NCBI RefSeq assembly: GCF_009859475.1
Contig: NZ_CP044549.1
Location: forward strand, 62,001 to 126,000
From: Hydrogenophaga sp. BPS33
GTDB taxonomy: Bacteria > Pseudomonadota > Gammaproteobacteria > Burkholderiales > Burkholderiaceae_C
Direction of reading: 5' to 3'
Length of the DNA: 64,000 nucleotides
This document shows, one piece after another, positions 59,152 to 64,000 of the stretch. A program made the translations under genes and the position numbers. The notes under the pieces were generated by a model. It saw nothing but the letters and a program-made list of their open reading frames with translations. It did no database searches and was not told the origin of the DNA. Within the stretch, counting starts at the first letter, position 1. Every line of letters starts with the position of its first letter.

Positions 59152-60423
59152 ATGTCCCTGACCACCTGGATCCTCACCGCCGGCTTTGCCGGCCTGGCCG
59201 TGCTCGGCATGCCGTTCGCGTTCGCCATCGGCCTGTGCGTCATCGCCGTGGTGCTCAGCGTAGGCATCGAGCCCATGCTGTTCCCGCAGACCGTGGTGGC
59301 GGGCACGCAGAGCTTTGCCTTGCTGGCCATTCCCTTCTTCATGCTGGCGGGCGAGCTCATGAGCGCGGGTGGCCTGTCGCAGCGCCTGGTGCGCGTCGCC
59401 GAGGTCTTCGTGCGCCACCTGCCCGGCGGCATGGACCTGGCCGTGCTGCTCGCGGCCCTGGTCTTCGCGGCGGTGAGCGGCTCCGCGCCGGCCACCACGG
59501 CGGCCATCGGCGCCATCATGATTCCGGCCATGGTGGCGCGCGGCTACGACAAGGCCTATGCCACCGCGCTGGTGGTGAGCGCGGGCGTGCTCGCACCGCT
59601 CATTCCCCCGTCGATCGCTTTCGTGATCTGGGGCGTGATCGCCGAGCAGTCGATTTCCAAGCTGTTCCTCTCGGGCGTGTTGCCCGGTCTGCTGATGGCC
59701 CTGGGCATGGCCGTCATCGCCGTCACGCGCGCGCTGCGCTCGCCGATACCGCGCGAGAAGCGCGCTTCGTGGCGCGAGATCGCCACCGCCTTGCGCGAAG
59801 GCGTGTGGGCCTTGCTCGCGCCGGCGGTGGTGCTCGGCGGCATCTACGGCGGCGCCTTCACGCCCACCGAGGCCGCCGTGGTGGCCTGCGTCTATGCACT
59901 GTTCATCGGCCTGGTGGTGGAGCGGCGGCTCACGCTGGCGCAACTGCCCAGCATCATCGCCAAGGCCATGGCCATCAGCGCCATCGTGATGGCCATCGTC
60001 GCCGTCTCCAGCGGCTTCAGCTTCCTGATCGCACAGGAGCAGCTGGCCGGCCAGCTCGCGGCCTGGCTCGCCACGCACTTCCACGAGAAGTGGACCATGC
60101 TGCTCGCGCTCAACATCGGCTTCTTCCTGCTCGCCGCGGTGATGGACGAAGTGGCCATCATGGTCATCCTCGGCCCCATGCTGATCGGCATCGCGAACCA
60201 GTTCGGCGTCGATCCGATCCACTTCGGCGCCATGATCGTCACCAACGTGGCCATCGGCATGGCGGCCCCGCCGATCGGCTACTGCCTCTTCGTGGGCATG
60301 GCCGTCAGCGGCCTGAAGCTGTGGCCCGTGGCGCGGGCCATCCTGCCGTTCGTGGCCATGATGCTGGTGGTGCTGGGGCTCGTGACCTACCTGCCCACCT
60401 TCGCGCTGCTGCTGGTGCCTTGA
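59152..60423 (+). CDS. dctM: TRAP transporter large membrane subunit DctM
   Basis: 423 residues, about 12 hydrophobic helices; the sodium-driven channel of the TRAP system. Typical parts are IPFFMLAGELMSAGGLSQRL, AAVSGSAPATTAAIGAIMIP, PLIPPSIAFVIWGVIAEQSI and MVTNVAIGMAAPPIGYCLFV-like text. It ends 24 bp before the convergent phytase-like gene. Confidence 0.94.
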   Translation: MSLTTWILTAGFAGLAVLGMPFAFAIGLCVIAVVLSVGIEPMLFPQTVVAGTQSFALLAIPFFMLAGELMSAGGLSQRLVRVAEVFVRHLPGGMDLAVLLAALVFAAVSGSAPATTAAIGAIMIPAMVARGYDKAYATALVVSAGVLAPLIPPSIAFVIWGVIAEQSISKLFLSGVLPGLLMALGMAVIAVTRALRSPIPREKRASWREIATALREGVWALLAPAVVLGGIYGGAFTPTEAAVVACVYALFIGLVVERRLTLAQLPSIIAKAMAISAIVMAIVAVSSGFSFLIAQEQLAGQLAAWLATHFHEKWTMLLALNIGFFLLAAVMDEVAIMVILGPMLIGIANQFGVDPIHFGAMIVTNVAIGMAAPPIGYCLFVGMAVSGLKLWPVARAILPFVAMMLVVLGLVTYLPTFALLLVP

Positions 60424-60447
60424 GCGCAGCCGCTCACGACGGCGTGC

Positions 60448-61797
60448 TCAGCGCGCCGAGAGAAAGTCCCCGACTTCGAGCAACACCAGCTCGTTGTCGT
60501 CGGCCTTGTTGGGCTCGCGGCTGCTGGAGAACGGCAGGTTGTTGTCGTTGCCGACCACGATGTGCCGCGCGTCGACCAGGTCCACGTTTTCGATCGTGAA
60601 GAAGGGGAAGGTCAGCACGCCGTCGTTGAGCGGCTTGCGCGCCAGCTTGTTCGGATCGGCGATGTTCATGAGATCGATGTAGCCGATCTTGCGCACCGGG
60701 CCACCCACGTTGGCCTCGCTCAACTCCATCTTGTAGACGCGCTTGAACTTCGCCAGGTCGTGGAAGCAATCGGCGCGTTTCGTGGCTTCGGGGCAGGCCT
60801 TGTCGGCCGTGCCTTCGCCGTTGTCGCGCTCGATGATCAGGCCTTCGGTCGGGCTGATCATGTTGAAATCGCCGATGGCGTGGTGGTTGGCCTCGAGCAC
60901 GTATTTCCAATGGCGGCCGGTCCATTGTTCGGTCTTCACGTCGAACTCCAGCACGCGCAGGAACTGCTTGCCGTCGATGACCTCGGCTGCTTTGGTCGCT
61001 TCGTCGTGCAGCGCGCCTTCGAGCAAGGCGTAGAGCTTGCTGCCGTCCTTCGACGCGGCCATGCCTTCGTAGCCCTTGGAGCGGCGCACCTGGAACTTCA
61101 CCTCGGCACCCGGCGCGCCGGGCGTGGTGACGGCGGGGTGGTCGGGCGAGCGCACGACCTTGCCGTCGACCTGCGTTTCGAACACGGCCTGCACCTTGCC
61201 GTTCATGTCGGCCTTGATGAGGAAGGGGCCGAACTCTTCGCCGAACCAGATCGAGCCACCGGCGAACTGGAAGCTCTCGAGGTCGAAGTCCGAGCCGGTG
61301 AGGTAGCGCTTCTTCGTGCCCTCGTGCACGACGCGGAACGGCACCTTCTTGTCGGGGTCGTGCAGGAACACGGTCTTCAGGCGCGTGAACTGGCCGCTCT
61401 TGAAGTCGACCTTGTAGTGGTTGAGGTAGAGCGCGAAGTCCGGGGAGTTGGCCTTGGCGCCCGCGCCGTTGTCGGTGAGGATCCAGAACGTGCCGTCGGG
61501 CATTTTCTTGATGCCCGAGTGGCCCTGGACCGGCTGGCCCTTGAACGGCAGCGACACGCCGGTGGGTCGACCGCCCGAGAGGCCTTCGACACTGCCGATT
61601 TTCTCGACCAGTTTGCCGGTGGTGAACTTGCCGCTGACCTGCAGGTCGGCCGGCGCATCCTTGGGCGCGGCGATGACGGTCTTCGCGGGCAGCAGGGCGT
61701 GGCCGGCAAGGGTGGCGGGGTAGGCGCTCTGGGCCTGGGCGGCAAAGCCCACGCTGGCGGCGGCCAGAGCGAGCAGGGTAGGGGCGTGCAGCTTCAT
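60448..61797 (-). CDS. Exported phytase-like/esterase-like protein
   Basis: 449 residues with a signal peptide (MKLHAPTLLALAAASVGFAA then QAQS). The body matches the phytase-like (esterase-like activity of phytase) family: SVEGLSGGRPTGVSLPFKGQ, FWILTDNGAGAKANSPDFAL, YEGMAASKDGSKLYALLEGA, LEANHHAIGDFNMISPTEGL and FPFFTIENVDLVDARHIVVG. Probably a secreted beta-propeller; enzymatic activity is not established for most members. Convergent with dctM; upstream lies the second IclR gene. Confidence 0.85.
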   Translation of the reverse strand: MKLHAPTLLALAAASVGFAAQAQSAYPATLAGHALLPAKTVIAAPKDAPADLQVSGKFTTGKLVEKIGSVEGLSGGRPTGVSLPFKGQPVQGHSGIKKMPDGTFWILTDNGAGAKANSPDFALYLNHYKVDFKSGQFTRLKTVFLHDPDKKVPFRVVHEGTKKRYLTGSDFDLESFQFAGGSIWFGEEFGPFLIKADMNGKVQAVFETQVDGKVVRSPDHPAVTTPGAPGAEVKFQVRRSKGYEGMAASKDGSKLYALLEGALHDEATKAAEVIDGKQFLRVLEFDVKTEQWTGRHWKYVLEANHHAIGDFNMISPTEGLIIERDNGEGTADKACPEATKRADCFHDLAKFKRVYKMELSEANVGGPVRKIGYIDLMNIADPNKLARKPLNDGVLTFPFFTIENVDLVDARHIVVGNDNNLPFSSSREPNKADDNELVLLEVGDFLSAR

Positions 61798-61941
61798 GAG
61801 GATGCTTTCGTCGGTTGGCGGTGGACATGCGCTTCGCTCATCCGGTGGGCGAACGAGGACAGCGCGCCCAGCTTGCCGGCCCGCCTTGACAGCGGCGCGA
61901 CACTTGGGTGACGAAGCGGTGACACCCCCCCTGAAGCCGGG

Positions 61942-62754
61942 CTACCGCGTCGATTGCCGGCTGATGAAGCTGCAGGTGGCCAGCAGCAGCTGGGCGCATT
62001 CCAGCAGGCTGTGCTCCATGCGATGGCGCGGCCCGGCGATGGCAATGGCCAGGGTTTCGCTGTGCACGTTCAGGAACGCCGACACCGCCCACACATCGGC
62101 GACGTTCTCGCCCCGGCTCACGAAGTAGCCACGCTTGCGGCTGGCGGCGATGTCGTCGCCCAGGCTCTGCGGGCTGATCAGCGTGGCGCCGGTGATCGCG
62201 GGCAGGTGCCGGTGCTCGATCTGTGCGCGCATTTCCGGCTCCTTCAGGCTGCCCAGCAAGGCCTTGCCGATGGCGCTGGAGTGCAGGGGCTTGAACTCGC
62301 CCGGCCGCGCGGAGTAGCGGATGGAATGCGTGCTCTCCACCACCTGCAGGTAGATCACCGCATCGCCCTGGCGTTTGCCCAGGATCACCGTTTCGCGCGA
62401 GGTGTCGCGCAGGCGTTCGAGCAGCGGCACCACACGCTCCATGAACGGGTCGCTGTCCTGGATCTCGCTGGCGATGTCGAACAGGCGGCGCGTGAGGTAC
62501 AGCGAACGCGGGCGGCTCAACGAATAGAGGTAACCGCGCGCCGTGAGCGTGCCCACGATGGCGTGGCAACTGCTTTTGGGAATGCCCGTGGCCTCGGCCA
62601 GGTCGGTGAGCGACAACGGTTTTCGCACCTTCTGGAACATCTCGAAGACGTCCAGCACGCGCTCGACGGCGGTCACGGCAACACCTCCGGCCTTCACGGC
62701 AGTGGGCGTGGTCTGTTCGGTATCCTGAACGATGGGGTCGAATTCTGGATCCAT
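61942..62754 (-). CDS. IclR-family transcriptional regulator
   Basis: 270 residues. Winged helix AVERVLDVFEMFQKVRKPLS with LTDLAEATGIPKSSCHAIVG; effector domain with RDTSRETVILGKRQGDAVIY and PLHSSAIGKALLGSLKEPEM. Divergent from the enoyl-CoA hydratase/mutase genes, whose 72-bp shared region contains an inverted repeat, so it probably controls them. The helix that reads DNA differs from that of the IclR at 21854. Confidence 0.92.
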   Translation of the reverse strand: MDPEFDPIVQDTEQTTPTAVKAGGVAVTAVERVLDVFEMFQKVRKPLSLTDLAEATGIPKSSCHAIVGTLTARGYLYSLSRPRSLYLTRRLFDIASEIQDSDPFMERVVPLLERLRDTSRETVILGKRQGDAVIYLQVVESTHSIRYSARPGEFKPLHSSAIGKALLGSLKEPEMRAQIEHRHLPAITGATLISPQSLGDDIAASRKRGYFVSRGENVADVWAVSAFLNVHSETLAIAIAGPRHRMEHSLLECAQLLLATCSFISRQSTR

Positions 62755-62776
62755 GGGTCGATGCGGCTCCTATTTG

Positions 62777-62790
62777 TTCGATATCTCGAA
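62777..62790. promoter_or_regulatory. TTCGA-N4-TCGAA inverted repeat
   Basis: TTCGATATCTCGAA, 5-bp arms around TATC, 22 bp upstream of the IclR start (62754, minus) and 36 bp before the hydratase start (62827). The form fits an IclR-type operator and is unlike the TTCCA-N5-TGGAA sites. Confidence 0.5.
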
Positions 62791-62826
62791 TAAGTGTTCT
62801 TCCAGCTGGACTCGAGCCAATCTAGC

Positions 62827-63645
62827 ATGAATGCCATGCAGACCACAACACCACCACCTCCTCCCCTTGCCACGAGCGGACCGATCCGCACCGTGGCGCG
62901 CGCCTCGGGGGCCGTCTGGCTCACCGTCGACCGCGCCGACAAACACAACGCCCTGGCGCGCCCGGTGCTCGCGGCCCTGGCCGACGCGGTGCGCGAGGCC
63001 GGCGCCCGCGCCGGCACGCGTTACCTCGTCATCAGCGGCGCGGGCGAGAAGTACTTCGCCGCCGGCGGCGACCTGCGCGACCTGGCCGGCGTGCGCGACG
63101 AGACCGCGGTGCAGGCCATGATGGAAGAAGCCGGCGACGCGCTCGACGCCATCCGCCACTGCCCGGTGCCGGTGCTGGCCTACCTCAACGGCGACGCCAT
63201 CGGCGGCGGTGCCGAACTCGCCCTGGCCTGCGACATGCGGCTGCAGGCCGCGCACGCGCGCATCGGCTACATCCAGGCGCGCCTGGCTATCACCTCGGCC
63301 TGGGGCGGCGGGCCCGATCTGTTCCGTCTGCTCGGCCCGGCACGCGCGATGCGCATGATGGCCCGCGCCGAACTGGTGAACGCGCCCACCGCACTGGCCT
63401 GGGGACTGGCCGATGCGGTGATCGCCGATGGCCCGCAAGGCCAGGACATCGCCGACTTCCTCCAACCCCTGGATGCCTGCGCGCCGCAGGTGCTGCGCGG
63501 CATCAAGGCGCAGGCCGTCGCGGCACGCCAAGGGCAGGCCTGGCCCGCGCACCGCCGCGTGGAACAGGACCACCTCGCACGGACCTGGTTGCACGACGAC
63601 CACTGGGCCGCCTCCGACAAATTGCTCAACAAGGCCCGTACATGA
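62827..63645 (+). CDS. Enoyl-CoA hydratase/isomerase family protein
   Basis: 272 residues, crotonase fold. [20 protein letters not shown], oxyanion segment [40 protein letters not shown] and [20 protein letters not shown]. The C-terminal trimer helix ends LLNKART. ATG 62827 is used; ATG 62836 and a GTG at 62794 are in frame. It overlaps the mutase start by 4 bp (ATGA). Probably in degradation of a branched or hydroxyacyl-CoA with the mutase. Confidence 0.88.
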   Translation: MNAMQTTTPPPPPLATSGPIRTVARASGAVWLTVDRADKHNALARPVLAALADAVREAGARAGTRYLVISGAGEKYFAAGGDLRDLAGVRDETAVQAMMEEAGDALDAIRHCPVPVLAYLNGDAIGGGAELALACDMRLQAAHARIGYIQARLAITSAWGGGPDLFRLLGPARAMRMMARAELVNAPTALAWGLADAVIADGPQGQDIADFLQPLDACAPQVLRGIKAQAVAARQGQAWPAHRRVEQDHLARTWLHDDHWAASDKLLNKART

Positions 63646-64000
63646 ACAGCCGAGACCCCCTTGCATCGGCCTTGCCCGCCGAACCCGAGCTGGGCCCCAT
63701 CAGCCGCACCGGCATACCGGTACCCACCCGGGTCGACGCCTCGGCCGTGAACCCCGAGAACATCGGCCAGCCGGGCGAGTACCCGTTCACGCGCGGCATC
63801 TTCCCCGACGGTTACCAAGGCCGGCTCTGGACCATCCGCCAGTACTCGGGCTTCGGCACCGCCGAGGAAAGCAACGAACGCTACAAGTTCCTGCTGGAAA
63901 AAGGCCAGACGGGTCTGTCGGTCGCGCTGGACCTGCCCACGCAATGCGGCTACGACCCCACGCACCCGATGGCCCGGCCGGAGATCGGCAAGGTCGGCGT
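63642..64000 (+). CDS. Methylmalonyl-CoA-mutase-family large subunit, 5' part
   Basis: The first 119 codons of a gene cut by the window end. [15 protein letters not shown] is followed by [40 protein letters not shown] and [20 protein letters not shown], which is the substrate-binding N terminus of B12-dependent acyl-CoA mutases. The RQYSGFG and LDLPTQ motifs are diagnostic. It could be methylmalonyl-, ethylmalonyl- or 2-hydroxyisobutyryl-CoA mutase; the distinguishing residues are partly beyond the window. Confidence 0.9.
   Translation, partial: MNSRDPLASALPAEPELGPISRTGIPVPTRVDASAVNPENIGQPGEYPFTRGIFPDGYQGRLWTIRQYSGFGTAEESNERYKFLLEKGQTGLSVALDLPTQCGYDPTHPMARPEIGKVG

Overview
The window is GC-rich DNA with dense, often overlapping genes (ATGA stop/start junctions) and is most consistent with a betaproteobacterium of the order Burkholderiales, probably Comamonadaceae. 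The clues are orphan Bug/TctC binding proteins, fused indolepyruvate:ferredoxin oxidoreductase, branched-chain ABC transport genes, many CoA-ester enzymes, and intergenic REP-like repeats of a type I associate with that family. This placement is inference; no rRNA or tRNA gene was seen.

Layout. 1-4405: end of a branched-chain-type ABC transporter operon (livH partial, livM, livG, livF) followed by a GlpD-like dehydrogenase. 4406-4948: gene-free stretch holding fragments of two broken genes. 4949-34096: a catabolic region. It contains three Bug-type binding proteins, three amidases, four short-chain dehydrogenases (SDRs) or epimerases, two acyl-CoA dehydrogenases, a family III CoA-transferase, an SMP-30 type lactonase, a thiamine-diphosphate enzyme and a CoxG-like protein. 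Its core is a ten-gene operon at 8926-19219. That operon joins acyclic-terpene-utilization-type genes (AtuA, a biotin-dependent acyl-CoA carboxylase, hydratase, SDRs) to a three-gene set resembling the levulinate (lva) 4-hydroxyacyl-CoA kinase module: DUF6285 protein, ACAD10/11-like dehydrogenase and APH-fold kinase.

Eight copies of a 15-bp inverted repeat, TTCCA-N5-TGGAA, lie in seven intergenic regions of this stretch (6062-34178), and I found none elsewhere in the window. The IclR-family gene at 21854 is the best local candidate for the regulator. Together they suggest one regulon that takes up and breaks down an unknown amide, lactone or branched acid through CoA esters.

34188-46591: an accessory/defence region with a HEPN/nucleotidyltransferase pair, a DUF3892 protein and a type I restriction-modification locus (separate half-size HsdS, HsdM, DinD-like protein, a 147-aa unknown, a 39-aa peptide, full HsdS, HsdR, YgjP-like metallopeptidase). 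It ends with an operon of a winged-helix protein, a nucleotidyltransferase-like protein and an AAC(3)-I-like acetyltransferase, headed by a perfect 28-bp palindrome.

46621-64000: general metabolism and further catabolic operons. These are a fused indolepyruvate oxidoreductase, an acetolactate-synthase-like enzyme with a divergent Lrp/AsnC regulator, an alpha/beta hydrolase, a GlcD-type oxidase, and an operon of ketopantoate-reductase-like, lactonase-like and TRAP transporter genes. After them come a phytase-like esterase, a second IclR regulator and, divergent from it, an enoyl-CoA hydratase with the start of a methylmalonyl-CoA-mutase-like gene cut by the window edge.
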